DNA of 64,000 nucleotides, from NCBI GenBank assembly GCA_963756575.1, contig CAVWOM010000013.1:310001-374000 (forward strand). Direction: 5' to 3'. Source of the stretch: Palsa-504 sp963756575 (GTDB taxonomy: Bacteria; Actinomycetota; Actinomycetes; Streptosporangiales; Streptosporangiaceae). Both the position numbers and the translations under genes were made by a program. The notes below the pieces were generated by a model. It made no database searches. It saw only the letters and a program-made list of their open reading frames with translations, and was not told where the DNA came from. This document shows, one piece after another, positions 48,729-57,277 of this stretch. How positions within the stretch are numbered: position 1 is the first letter of the stretch; each line of letters starts with the position of its first letter.

Positions 48729-49724
48729 ATGAGACAACTCGCCGCCGCCGGGACGGTCGTGCTGTGGGCCAGCGCGTTCCCGGCCATCACGGTCGCGGTG
48801 GCCGGGCTCGGCCCGGGCGGGCTGGCCGTGGCCCGGCTGGCGGTGGCCTCGGCGGCGCTGGCGCTGGCCGCGCCGCTGCTGGGGGTGCGCCGGCCCGCGC
48901 GGCGGGACCTGCCGCTGATCGCGCTGTGCGGGCTGGCCGGGATGACCGGGTACCAGCTGCTGCTCAACGCGGGGGAACGGGTGGTGCCCGCGGGCACCGC
49001 CTCGCTGCTGGTGGCCACCGCGCCGGTCTACGCGAGCCTGCTCGCGGTGGTGTTCCTGGGCGAGCGGGGCGGGCGCCGGCGGTGGGCCGGAAGCGCGATC
49101 GCGCTGGCCGGCACCGCGCTCATCGCCGTCTCGCACGGGCTCGGGTTCGGTGCCTCGGCACTGCTGGTGCTGGCCGCGGCGGTGCTCCAGGCGGTGTTCC
49201 ACACCGCGCAGAAGCCGCTGCTGGCCCGGTACACGAGCTTCGAGGTCACCGCGTACGCGATGTGGGCCGGCACCGTGTTCGTCCTGCCGTGGACCGGGTT
49301 GCTGCTGAGAGCGTTGCTGCCAGGGACGGGGCCGGCGGCGGGCGGGGCGGCCATCGGGTCGGCGGTCTTCCTGGGCCTGGCGCCGTCGGCGGCCGGGTTC
49401 GTGCTGTGGGCCTACGCCATGGCCCGGATGGACGTGGGGCGGGTCACCCTCTACCTCTACCTGGTCCCGGCGGCCGCCATCGTCATCGCGCTGGCCTGGC
49501 TCGGCCAGGTCCCCGGCCCGGTCGAGCTGGCGGGCGGCGCGATCGCCCTGGCCGGGGTGATCCTGGCCGGGGGCTCACACGTCGCGGCGGGTGATGAGGA
49601 CGGCGGCCACCGCCAGCGCGACAGCGGGCCAGGCCAGCAGGACCAGCAGGGACCAGCCCGGGGAGAACAGGTTGGTGCCCGGGTGCAGCACGCTCACCTG
49701 GCGGACCGCGTTCGAGCAGCGTGA
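48729..49724 (+). CDS. EamA/DMT-family exporter, C-terminus running antisense into the next gene
   Basis: 331 residues. Two EamA repeats with about ten TMs: TVVLWASAFPAITVAVAGLG, LNAGERVVPAGTASLLVATA, VYASLLAVVFLGER, then VLQAVFHTAQKPLLARYT and GLAPSAAGFVLWAYAMARMD. The fold should end near GGAIALAGVILAGG (about 49575). The last 45-50 residues are hydrophilic and read the antisense of the ABC permease tail, so they are probably acquired by loss of the original stop. Exports a small metabolite or amino acid. Divergent from the LysR gene. Confidence 0.85.
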   Translation: MRQLAAAGTVVLWASAFPAITVAVAGLGPGGLAVARLAVASAALALAAPLLGVRRPARRDLPLIALCGLAGMTGYQLLLNAGERVVPAGTASLLVATAPVYASLLAVVFLGERGGRRRWAGSAIALAGTALIAVSHGLGFGASALLVLAAAVLQAVFHTAQKPLLARYTSFEVTAYAMWAGTVFVLPWTGLLLRALLPGTGPAAGGAAIGSAVFLGLAPSAAGFVLWAYAMARMDVGRVTLYLYLVPAAAIVIALAWLGQVPGPVELAGGAIALAGVILAGGSHVAAGDEDGGHRQRDSGPGQQDQQGPARGEQVGARVQHAHLADRVRAA

Positions 49725-50409
49725 ACCGGCCGATCCGGCCGCCCCACGGTGACGGCAGGACGCCGGTGATGGCGGGCAGGACGATGACCGCGATCGTCGC
49801 GGCGATCCCGCCCGCGGTGTGCCGGATGATCGCGCCCAGGGCCAGGCCGAGCTGGGTGCAGACGCACAGCACCAGGCCGGCCGCGAGGACCTTGCCCGGC
49901 ACCCCGGGCGCGCCCAGCGACACGCCCAGGCCGGGGCCGGACAAGATGGCCTGGGACAGGAAGAACGAGGCGAACACGACCACCTCGCCGACGGCCAGCG
50001 CAACCGCCCCGAGGACCACCGCCTTGGCCGCGAGCACCGCCCGGCGGCGCGGCGCCGCCGCGAACGTGGTGCGGATGAGCCCGGTGCTGAACTCGGAGCT
50101 GAACGCCAGCACGCCCAGCACGCACACCGCGATCACCGCGTACTCCAGGCTCAGCACCGCGGGCAGGAGCGGGTCGGGGGCGGGGCCGGAACCCTTGGCG
50201 CTGGAGAAGGCGAAGGCGACCAGGGAACTGGCCGCGACCGGGCTGACCACCGCGACCAGCAGGACCCAGAAGGTCGAACGGACCGAACGGAATTTGGTCC
50301 ACTCCGACGCCAGCAGATCACGCGCCCGGACGGCGATCGAGGGCACCGGGCGGTCCGGGGCCATGACGGGCGCTGGCCCGGTGGGAGGCACAGTGGTGGC
50401 CGAGGTCAT
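49575..50409 (-). CDS. ABC-2 type permease, C-terminal frameshift
   Basis: From ATG 50409: cytosolic N-terminus (ARDLLASEWTKFRSVRSTFW), TM1 (LLVAVVSPVAASSLVAFAF), then four more TMs (EYAVIAVCVLGVLAFSSEFS, VALAVGEVVVFASFFLSQAI, VLAAGLVLCVCTQLGLALGA). Near 49715 the frame must shift to continue NAVRQVSVLHPGTNLFSPGW and the last TM LLVLLAWPAVALAVAAVLIT, ending RRDV at 49575. Without a shift the ORF runs to 49483 with an unrelated tail. The ATG overlaps the ATPase stop by 4 nt. Confidence 0.82.
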
Positions 50410-51320
50410 GGGGTCTTCCTTTCCCCGCGGTATTCGGTGCTCTCGCCGGTGAGCTCGAGGTAGGCCTCCTCCAGCGAGGCCTGCCGGGGGATCAGGGCGT
50501 GCAGGGCGATGCCCTGGCCGGCCGCCAGCTCGCCGATGGCGGCGGCGTCCAGGCCGGTCACCGCCAGCGCGCCGTCGGCTTCCTCGGCGACCGTGCCGGC
50601 CCGGCCGGCGATCAGCTCGGCCAGCTCGGCGGCCCGGGGCGAGCGGACCAGCACGTCGCGGCGGGCGCTCGACTCGATCAGCGCCTCGGTGGAGGTGTCG
50701 GCCAGCAGCTGGCCGCGCCCGATGACGACCAGGTGCTCCGCGGTCAGCGCCATCTCGCTCATCAGGTGGCTGGAGACCAGCACGGTGCGGCCCTGGGCGG
50801 CCAGTTCCTTGAAGAACCCCCTGATCCAGAAGATGCCCTCCGGGTCCAGTCCGTTCACCGGCTCGTCGAACAGGAGCACCGGGGGGTCGCCGAGCATGGC
50901 GGCGGCGATGCCGAGCCGCTGCTTCATGCCGAGCGAGTAGCCGCCGACCCGGCGCTGCGCCACCGCCTCGAGCCCGGTCAGCCCGAGGACCTCGGTGACC
51001 CGCCGGGCCGCGATCCCGTTGGCCTGGGCGACGGACCGCAGGTGGGCGCGGGCGGTCCGGCCGGGATGCAGCGCGGTCGCGTCGAGCAGCGAGCCGACCT
51101 CGCGCAGCGGCCGGATCAGCCCGTCGTAGCGGCGGCCGCCGACCAGGGCCCGGCCGGAGGTCGGCGCGTACAAGCCCAAGATGATGCGCATGGTGGTGGT
51201 CTTGCCCGCGCCGTTCGGGCCGAGGAAGCCGGTCACCCGGCCCGGACGGACAGTGAAGCTCAGGTCGTCGACCGCGGTGACCGGGCCGAAGCGCTTGCTG
51301 AGCCCCTCGACCTCGATCAT
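50406..51320 (-). CDS. ABC-2 exporter ATP-binding protein
   Basis: 304 residues from ATG 51320. Walker A GPNGAGKTTTMRIILGL, signature in GGYSLGMKQRLGIAAAMLGD, Walker B VLLFDEPVNGLDPEGIFWIR, switch His VLVSSHLMSEM. C-terminal DUF4162-like tail (IPRQASLEEAYLELTGESTE). This is the DrrA/BcrA-type ATPase of an exporter. It overlaps the upstream membrane-protein gene and the downstream permease by 4 nt each. A longer open frame upstream lies over the membrane-protein gene and is not used. Confidence 0.92.
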   Translation of the reverse strand: MIEVEGLSKRFGPVTAVDDLSFTVRPGRVTGFLGPNGAGKTTTMRIILGLYAPTSGRALVGGRRYDGLIRPLREVGSLLDATALHPGRTARAHLRSVAQANGIAARRVTEVLGLTGLEAVAQRRVGGYSLGMKQRLGIAAAMLGDPPVLLFDEPVNGLDPEGIFWIRGFFKELAAQGRTVLVSSHLMSEMALTAEHLVVIGRGQLLADTSTEALIESSARRDVLVRSPRAAELAELIAGRAGTVAEEADGALAVTGLDAAAIGELAAGQGIALHALIPRQASLEEAYLELTGESTEYRGERKTP

Positions 51321-51808
51321 GCCGGGGTCTGCTTGAAGAACGCGCTGGAGTCGCGGCGCCACAGGAACACGACCGCGGTCAGCCCGGCCAGCCAGACGAC
51401 CACCGCCCAGATGCGCGACAGCCCGGCGATCGGGGTGCTGAGCCCGACGAAGGTGTCCAGCGTGGCGATGACGAACAGGACCGTCCCGGTGATCCGGGCC
51501 CAGTTGCGGCCGCGCTGGCAGGCCCGGGCGAGCAGGAGCCACACCACGGCGGCGATCACGCCGCCGACGACGAACCCGATGATCAGCGTGTGCTGGGTCG
51601 AATTGACCTGACTGGCCGACATGTTCGGCGAGTGGCTCTCGATCGCGGTCTTGGTGGCGCCGATCGTGGCGATGTCGATGGCGATGCCGATGATGCTGGC
51701 GCCCGCGCCCGCGTACATGGCCCGGACGGCGGTCAGCACCGAGGCGGGCGCGGGGCCGCGCGGGGTTTCCGGAAGCTGGGTTTCGCCGCCGGGATAAGGC
51801 TGGTACAT
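51317..51808 (-). CDS. Four-TM membrane protein heading the ABC-2 operon
   Basis: 163 residues. Pro-rich N-terminus MYQPYPGGETQLPETPRGPA, then four TM helices (ASVLTAVRAMYAGAGASIIG, TLIIGFVVGGVIAAVVWLLL, ITGTVLFVIATLDTFVGLST, RIWAVVVWLAGLTAVVFLW) with RACQRGRNWAR between TM2 and TM3. Such proteins are common in actinomycetes but uncharacterised. The stop overlaps the ATPase start (ATGA), so it is coexpressed with the exporter and may modulate it. Confidence 0.85.
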   Translation of the reverse strand: MYQPYPGGETQLPETPRGPAPASVLTAVRAMYAGAGASIIGIAIDIATIGATKTAIESHSPNMSASQVNSTQHTLIIGFVVGGVIAAVVWLLLARACQRGRNWARITGTVLFVIATLDTFVGLSTPIAGLSRIWAVVVWLAGLTAVVFLWRRDSSAFFKQTPA

Positions 51809-51827
51809 GGTGATGTCCTTTCGCGGG

Positions 51828-53393
51828 TTAGAGCCAGCCGCGGCGCAGGCGCTCGTCGAGGGAGTCGACGGCGGCCGCGCGGCTGGCGAGGACGACGAAG
51901 GTACGGTAGTCGCGCAGGCGGGTCCGGAGCAGGGCGACGGCGTCGAGCCCTGACCCGCCGTCCGCGGCCGTGCCGCCGTTCAGGAGCAGGCCGAGGCCGA
52001 CGCGGACGCCGGCCGGGCCCGGTCCGGCTTGCTGAGTGAGCGCCTCGCGCGATAGCGCCGCGGGCAGCAGCGACGGCCACGCCGTGCCCAGGCGCACCAG
52101 GTCGGCCCCGGTGGACCAGAGCCCGGCGACAGCCTGGACGGTGCTGACCTGGGCGGGCCAGGGCTCGAAGGCGCCGTCCGGGGTGATCGTGTAGCCGGTG
52201 ACGGCGCCGGGGCCGATGTCGCCGGCCCGGGCCGGGAACCGCGAATCGTCCATGCCCAGGGGGCGAAGGACCAGGCGGGCGGCGGCCTGGGCGTACGGCA
52301 TCCCGGTGACGTCGGCGATCAGCTGGCCGAGGACGCCGTACCCGCCGTTGCTCGGCCAGACGGTCCCGCGCGGGCCGCCGCAGCCGATCACCGGGCCCAG
52401 GAGCTCGGCTAGCTCCGGGACGGCGTTGGCGTAGAGCTCGACCGGGTTGTCGATGCCGCCGGTATGGCTGAGCAGTTCCCTGACGGTGACCGAGGCGTCG
52501 GCCAGGCGGACGGTGCGCAGCCGCTGGCTGGCCGGGGCGTCCAGGTCCAGGCGGCCCGCGGCGACCAGCCGGAGCACCGCGGTCATGGTGACCAGGCTGG
52601 TCACGCCGGGCGCGGGGAACCGGTGGGCGGGCTGCAGGGGCTCGGGCTCGTCCAGGCGGGTTCCTGCTAGGCGGGTTCCTGCTAGGCGGGCCCCTGCTAG
52701 GCGGGCCCCTGCTAGGCGGGCATGGCCGGCGGCGACCGTCCACGCGGGCCGGCCCGGCTCGCCGCCGGCCAGCAGGACGGCGGGCAGGCCCAGGTCGGCG
52801 CAGGCCGCCGCGGCGATGGCGGCGATGCCGTCCGGGGGGTTCCCGGCGATGCGGACCGGGGGCGGTTCCTTCCGCCGGGGGTCGGTGATCCGGTCGGCGA
52901 GGGTGAAGCCGCGCAGCCCGATCAGCCGGTGCGGCGGCTCGGGGGTGGCCACCACGACGTACCGCACGCCGGCCAGCTGGACCTGCGCGTCGAACTGTCC
53001 CTGCTGGATCACGCTCAGCTCGGCCCGCAGGTCGGCCGCGTTCTTGGTGAACGTCTCGGTCAGGCGGCCCGGCGGGATCGCGGCCAGGAGGACGTCGTCG
53101 AAGTGCTGCCTGAGCTCGTCGTCGCCGGGCGGCGTCCACCCCGGCTCCCCGGCGCCGCGGTACCGCTCGATGATCCAGTGCACGTGGGCCAGGGCCGGGT
53201 TGCCCGGGGCGCAGGCCTGCTTGAGCGCGGCCCAGCCGGGCTGGCCGTGCTCACGGGCGATGGCCGCCTGGGCGTCGTGCAGGGTGGCGAACTCCCCCGC
53301 CGCCCGGCGGCGCTTGGCCTCGAGCTTGAGGTGCCGCAGGCTGGGCCGACCCGGCAGTGTTCGACCGAGTTGGGAACGTGCCTGAGAGGGCAT
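51828..53393 (-). CDS. Serine hydrolase (beta-lactamase class C-like) with N-terminal helical and DUF domains and repeat insertion
   Basis: 521 residues from ATG 53393 (GGAAGG before it). Residues 1-60 resemble the lead-in of ankyrin-type proteins (RHLKLEAKRRRAAGEFATLH, DAQAAIAREHGQPGWAALKQ). Residues 60-190 contain a beta-rich domain (FDDVLLAAIPPGRLTETF, QLAGVRYVVVATPEP). A linker of L-A-G-T/A-R pentapeptides leads to the hydrolase (APGVTSLVTMTAVLRLVAAG, LLSHTGGID, NGGYGVLGQLIADVTGMPYA). The usual S-x-x-K is represented by SLVTM, so Lys is lacking; activity is doubtful and it may be a binding domain or an inactive copy. Confidence 0.8.
   Translation of the reverse strand: MPSQARSQLGRTLPGRPSLRHLKLEAKRRRAAGEFATLHDAQAAIAREHGQPGWAALKQACAPGNPALAHVHWIIERYRGAGEPGWTPPGDDELRQHFDDVLLAAIPPGRLTETFTKNAADLRAELSVIQQGQFDAQVQLAGVRYVVVATPEPPHRLIGLRGFTLADRITDPRRKEPPPVRIAGNPPDGIAAIAAAACADLGLPAVLLAGGEPGRPAWTVAAGHARLAGARLAGARLAGTRLAGTRLDEPEPLQPAHRFPAPGVTSLVTMTAVLRLVAAGRLDLDAPASQRLRTVRLADASVTVRELLSHTGGIDNPVELYANAVPELAELLGPVIGCGGPRGTVWPSNGGYGVLGQLIADVTGMPYAQAAARLVLRPLGMDDSRFPARAGDIGPGAVTGYTITPDGAFEPWPAQVSTVQAVAGLWSTGADLVRLGTAWPSLLPAALSREALTQQAGPGPAGVRVGLGLLLNGGTAADGGSGLDAVALLRTRLRDYRTFVVLASRAAAVDSLDERLRRGWL
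52651..52725 (-). repeat. 15-bp tandem repeat inside the serine hydrolase gene
   Basis: About five copies of GCTAGGCGGGCCCCT / GCTAGGCGGGTTCCT between 52651 and 52725 encode RLAGT/RLAGA pentapeptides just before the hydrolase domain. The frame is kept. Confidence 0.85.
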
Positions 53394-53615
53394 GGCGTCC
53401 TTCCTCACGCCCGGGGGTCCGCTGGCTCGGGCAGGAAAGACGTGCGCTACCGATCGAGGTCATGCCACCGGTGAGCTTGCAGCTCTGCCCGCGGACCCGG
53501 GGGGCGGCCGGAACCACCACCGCCGATACTACTCCTCGGGCCGGCCGGCGTCGCGCCATAGAAGTGGCGACAGTGGGTTACGTAATTGTTGCTACTTGTG
53601 ATTTACCATGGTTCC

Positions 53616-55244
53616 ATGGGGGCACCTCGGGCCAGGTCGAATCCGGACCTGGTGGCGACGGGCGGGTCGGCGGCAGCCGTGCTCGACTTCGCCGTAGCGC
53701 AGATCCTGCGGGACGACACCGCGCTCGGCGCGCTGCCCGCCGTCCTGGCCCGGCTGGCGAGCGCGTTCGGCCTGCGGGCCGCGCTGGCGTTCCAGCCGGG
53801 CGGGAGCCAACCGGGCGCCGTGCTGGCGATGCACCCGCCGGACGCGGTGGACGAGGCGCTGCTGGCAAGGATCGGCGCGCTGACCCTGGCCCGCCAGGAC
53901 ACCGTCGTCGCGGCCACCGAGCCGGGCGCCAGCGTGCTGCTGGCCCACTCGGTGCCGGTCGGCGGGCAGTGCCTGTGCGCCCTGGCCCTGATCGGCGACG
54001 TGGCGAGCTGGGACGACGAGGTGCGGGCGACCGCGCACGCGGTGGCCGCCATCGTGGCCACCCAGATCCGGCACGCCAACGACATCGCCGGGCTCGAGCG
54101 CTCGCACGCCGCGCTGGCCGACCAGACCGAACGGCTGAACTGCCTGATCGCCTCGGCTATCCCGGGGGTGCTGATCACCGACGAGCAGGGCGCGGTGACC
54201 AACGTCAGCGAGAGCTTCGGGGAGATGTTCGGCCTGGCCGAGCCGTCCGGGCTGACCGGGACGTCCGCCGTCTCGGTCCTGTACCGCCTCGGACGGGTCT
54301 TCGCCGACCCCGTCGCGTGCACCCGGCGGATCGCCGCGGTGATCCGAGCCCGGCAGCCGCTGACCGGGGAGCAGATCTCGGCCGCCGACGGGCGCACCAT
54401 CGAGGGCGACTACTGGCCAGTGCTCGTCGACGGCGTGCACCGCGGCGCTATCTGGCTGGCCTGGGACATGTCCGACCGCAGCCAGCTCGAGCAGCAGCGG
54501 CTGGAGACGCAGCGCCGGCTCACCGAGCAGAACGACCGGCTGCGCAGGCTCGACGAGGCCAGGAACCAGTTCCTGGCCATCGTGTCGCACGAGCTGCGCA
54601 CCCCGCTGACGTCGATCGTCTCGTTCACCGAGCTGATCAGGAGCGAGGCCGACCGGCTCACCCCGGACGGGGTCCGCTTCCTGGACATCATCGAGCGCAA
54701 CGCCGACCGGCTGCACCGGCTCGTCGGCGACCTGCTCATGCTGGACCGGCTCGAGGCCGGCGCGCTGCCGCTGGACCTGGCCCCGGTCTCGGTGCCTGAC
54801 CTCGCCCTGGAGGCGGTCAGGTCGGCGTCGGCGCCCGCGACCAAGCAGGGCATCGCCATCGACGTCACGGCCGGGACCGGGCCGGACATCCCGGGCGACC
54901 AGCGGCGGCTCATGCAGGTGCTGGACAACCTGATCGCGAACGCGGTCAAGTTCTCGCACCGGAACCAGCGGGTGGGCGTCACGGTGGACTGGGACGGCCG
55001 CCAGTGGCGGATCGACATCGCCGACCGCGGCATCGGCATCCCCGAGGCGGAGGCCGGGCAGCTCTTCAGCCGGTTCGTCCGCGCGTCCAACGCGCGCACC
55101 GCCGGGCTGCCGGGGACCGGCCTGGGGCTGTCGATCGTCAAGGTGCTGGCCGAGATGCACGGCGGCCACGTGGACGTGGCCAGCACGCTGGGCCAGGGCA
55201 GCACGTTCAGCGTCTACCTACCGGGTCCGGAGGACGATCAATGA
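53616..55244 (+). CDS. GAF-PAS sensor histidine kinase
   Basis: 542 residues from ATG 53616 (upstream in-frame starts would add a short, unlikely leader). GAF-like region about residues 20-165, coiled coil (GLERSHAALADQTERLNCLI), PAS domain about 180-300 (ASAIPGVLITDEQGAVTNVS, ESFGEMFGL). HisKA holds H325 in FLAIVSHELRTPLTS, and HATPase_c has N box QVLDNLIANAVKFSHRN, G1 DRGIGIPEAEAGQLF and G2 GTGLGLSIVKVLAEM. No TM, so it is a cytosolic sensor, probably of redox, gas or a small ligand. Overlaps the response regulator by 4 nt. The promoter strip before it is AT-rich. Confidence 0.93.
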   Translation: MGAPRARSNPDLVATGGSAAAVLDFAVAQILRDDTALGALPAVLARLASAFGLRAALAFQPGGSQPGAVLAMHPPDAVDEALLARIGALTLARQDTVVAATEPGASVLLAHSVPVGGQCLCALALIGDVASWDDEVRATAHAVAAIVATQIRHANDIAGLERSHAALADQTERLNCLIASAIPGVLITDEQGAVTNVSESFGEMFGLAEPSGLTGTSAVSVLYRLGRVFADPVACTRRIAAVIRARQPLTGEQISAADGRTIEGDYWPVLVDGVHRGAIWLAWDMSDRSQLEQQRLETQRRLTEQNDRLRRLDEARNQFLAIVSHELRTPLTSIVSFTELIRSEADRLTPDGVRFLDIIERNADRLHRLVGDLLMLDRLEAGALPLDLAPVSVPDLALEAVRSASAPATKQGIAIDVTAGTGPDIPGDQRRLMQVLDNLIANAVKFSHRNQRVGVTVDWDGRQWRIDIADRGIGIPEAEAGQLFSRFVRASNARTAGLPGTGLGLSIVKVLAEMHGGHVDVASTLGQGSTFSVYLPGPEDDQ

Positions 55245-55939
55245 AGGGCCGGGTCCTGGTGATCGAGGACGACCAGGACATCTCCCTGGGCATCCGCACC
55301 GTGCTGAGCAGGCAGGGCCTCGACGTGGCGAGCTCGCACGACGGCCGGCAGGGGCTGCGCACGTTCCACTCGGCCCGGCCGGAGCCCTTCGACCTGGTGG
55401 TGCTCGACATCGGGCTGCCGTCGATGGACGGCTGGGCGGTCCTGGAGCGCATCCGCGACCTGAGCGACGTGCCGGTCCTCATCCTGACCGCGCACGGGAA
55501 CGAGGGCGACAAGGTCCGGGGACTGCACGGCGGGGCCGATGACTACCTGACCAAGCCGTTCGGCAACCGCGAGCTGGCGGCCCGGGTCGAGGCGCTGCTC
55601 CGGCGTCCCCGGGCCCACCAGCCGCTGCCCGAGGTGTACGACGACGGCCACCTGCGGGTCAGCCTGGAGGCGCGCGAGGTCCACGTGGACGGCGCGCCGG
55701 TCGCGCTCACCCCGACCGAGTTCCGGCTGCTGGCCGCGCTGGTGCGGCACCCGGGCCAGACCCTGGCCCCGGACCAGCTGCTGAAGCTGGCCTGGAACGA
55801 CCCGATGGGAGTGGGGCCCGACCGGGTGAAGTTCGGCGTCATGCGGCTGCGCCGCAAGCTCGGCCAGAGCCCCGGAGCGCCGGGCGCCGCGATCGAGGCG
55901 GTCCGCGGCTTCGGCTACCGCTACGTGCCACCCGGGTAA
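55241..55939 (+). CDS. OmpR/PhoB-type response regulator
   Basis: 232 residues. Receiver domain with VLVIEDDQD, phosphoacceptor D56 in LVVLDIGLPSMDGW, LILTAH and DDYLTKPFGNRELAAR. C-terminal winged helix with VALTPTEFRLLAALVRHPGQ, VKFGVMRLRRKLG and AVRGFGYRYVPPG. ATG 55241 overlaps the kinase stop and has GGAGG upstream. Partner of the kinase at 53616. A direct repeat CCGCAACGGGGC occurs twice just after the stop (about 55943-55980) and could be a binding site of this regulator. Confidence 0.93.
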   Translation: MKGRVLVIEDDQDISLGIRTVLSRQGLDVASSHDGRQGLRTFHSARPEPFDLVVLDIGLPSMDGWAVLERIRDLSDVPVLILTAHGNEGDKVRGLHGGADDYLTKPFGNRELAARVEALLRRPRAHQPLPEVYDDGHLRVSLEAREVHVDGAPVALTPTEFRLLAALVRHPGQTLAPDQLLKLAWNDPMGVGPDRVKFGVMRLRRKLGQSPGAPGAAIEAVRGFGYRYVPPG

Positions 55940-56002
55940 CCGCAACGGGGCTGCTACGCGGCCGCAACGGGGCCAATAAGGCAATTCGGGCATATTGTCA
56001 CC

Positions 56003-56419
56003 ATGAACATGAGTGACGGGGACATCCGCCGTGGGCGGATCCTGGTCGTGGAGGACGATCCGGAAGCGGCGCTGTTCGCCGTGCACGTGCTGGCGAACCG
56101 GGGGCGGTTCGAGGTCATCCACACCGCGGACCCGGCCGAGGCGCTCCGGCTGGCCACCGACGAGCACTGGGACCTGGTGCTGACCGACCTCGACATGCCG
56201 GGCATGACCGGGCTCGAGCTGCTCGCCGCGCTGCGCCAGGTGGCCCCCGCGCTGCCGGTCGCGGTGACGAGCGCGCACGCGCTGGACGGGACAGCGACCG
56301 CGCTGGTCGGCCACGCGGACGAGTACCTGGAAAAGCCGCTGCGGGTGGAGAAGCTGATCGCGGCCGCGACCGCCCTGATCGGGCGGGGACGCAGGCCAGC
56401 GGAGGACGCGGGCCTTTAG
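56003..56419 (+). CDS. Stand-alone receiver-domain protein
   Basis: 138 residues with only a receiver domain: ILVVEDDPEAALFAVHVLAN, phosphoacceptor D62 in LVLTDLDMPGMTGLELL, VAVTSAH and DEYLEKPLRVEKLIAAAT. No output domain. It lies 63 nt after the OmpR-type regulator and probably belongs to the same phosphorelay, acting as a phosphate sink or intermediate for the soluble kinase. ATG 56003 has a second in-frame ATG at 56009. Confidence 0.9.
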   Translation: MNMSDGDIRRGRILVVEDDPEAALFAVHVLANRGRFEVIHTADPAEALRLATDEHWDLVLTDLDMPGMTGLELLAALRQVAPALPVAVTSAHALDGTATALVGHADEYLEKPLRVEKLIAAATALIGRGRRPAEDAGL

Positions 56420-56449
56420 GGACGGAACGAGGCGCGGTAACCTGCCGAC

Positions 56450-57277
56450 GTGGCGAACGATATGGGCAAGGTACGGGGCGCCGGAGCGGTAGTCACCGGC
56501 GCGGGCTCGGGCATCGGGCGGGCGCTGGCCCGCGCGCTGGCCGCGGCGGGCGCCCGGGTCGTGGTCAACGACCTGGACACCGAGGCGGCGGTGGCGGTGG
56601 CCGAGGAGATCGGCGGGTACCCGGCGCCGGGCGACATGGGCACCGAGAAGGGCGTGCGCGACCTCATCGCCGCCGCCCGCGACTACCTGAACGAGATCGA
56701 CATCTACTGCTCCAACGCCGGCGTCGGCGGCGGCACCACCCCGGTCGACACGCCGGACGCCGCCTGGCAGGCGACCTGGGACGTCAACGTGATGGCCCAC
56801 GTGCGGGCCACCCGGGAGCTGCTGCCGACCTGGCTGGAGCGCGGGCACGGCACCATGGTCATCACCGCGTCGGCGGCCGGGCTGCTCACCATGCTGGGCG
56901 CGGCGCCCTACTCGGTGACCAAGCACGCGGCCGAGAGCTACGCCGAGTGGCTGGCCGCCACCTACGGGCACCGCGGCCTGACCGTGCACTGCATCTGCCC
57001 GCAGGGCGTGCGCACGAACATGCTGGCCAACTCGGGCCAGGCGGGGCAGGTGGTGCTGGCCGACGCCGCGATCGAGCCCGAGCAGGTGGCCGACGCACTG
57101 CTGGCGGGCATGGCCGCGGGTGAGTTCCTGATCCTGCCGCACCCCGAGGTCCGCGGGTACTACCAGGGGCGGGCGGCCGACACCGACAAGTGGCTGCGCG
57201 GGATGAACCGGATGCAGCAGCGGATCGAAGCGGCGCAGCGTGAGCTGGGCGAGGCGCCGGCCGGAGGTCACGCGTGA
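56450..57277 (+). CDS. Short-chain dehydrogenase/reductase
   Basis: 275 residues from GTG 56450. NAD(P) motif VVTGAGSGIGRALARALA, acidic VVVNDLDTEAA (NAD preference), CSNAGVGGG, catalytic Ser in ITASAAGLL, and Y-x-x-x-K in YSVTKHAAE. C-terminal region HCICPQGVRTNML. Classical SDR. It overlaps the downstream quinone-reductase-like gene by 4 nt; such pairs often act in fatty-acid or steroid degradation. Specific substrate cannot be stated. Confidence 0.92.
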   Translation: MANDMGKVRGAGAVVTGAGSGIGRALARALAAAGARVVVNDLDTEAAVAVAEEIGGYPAPGDMGTEKGVRDLIAAARDYLNEIDIYCSNAGVGGGTTPVDTPDAAWQATWDVNVMAHVRATRELLPTWLERGHGTMVITASAAGLLTMLGAAPYSVTKHAAESYAEWLAATYGHRGLTVHCICPQGVRTNMLANSGQAGQVVLADAAIEPEQVADALLAGMAAGEFLILPHPEVRGYYQGRAADTDKWLRGMNRMQQRIEAAQRELGEAPAGGHA

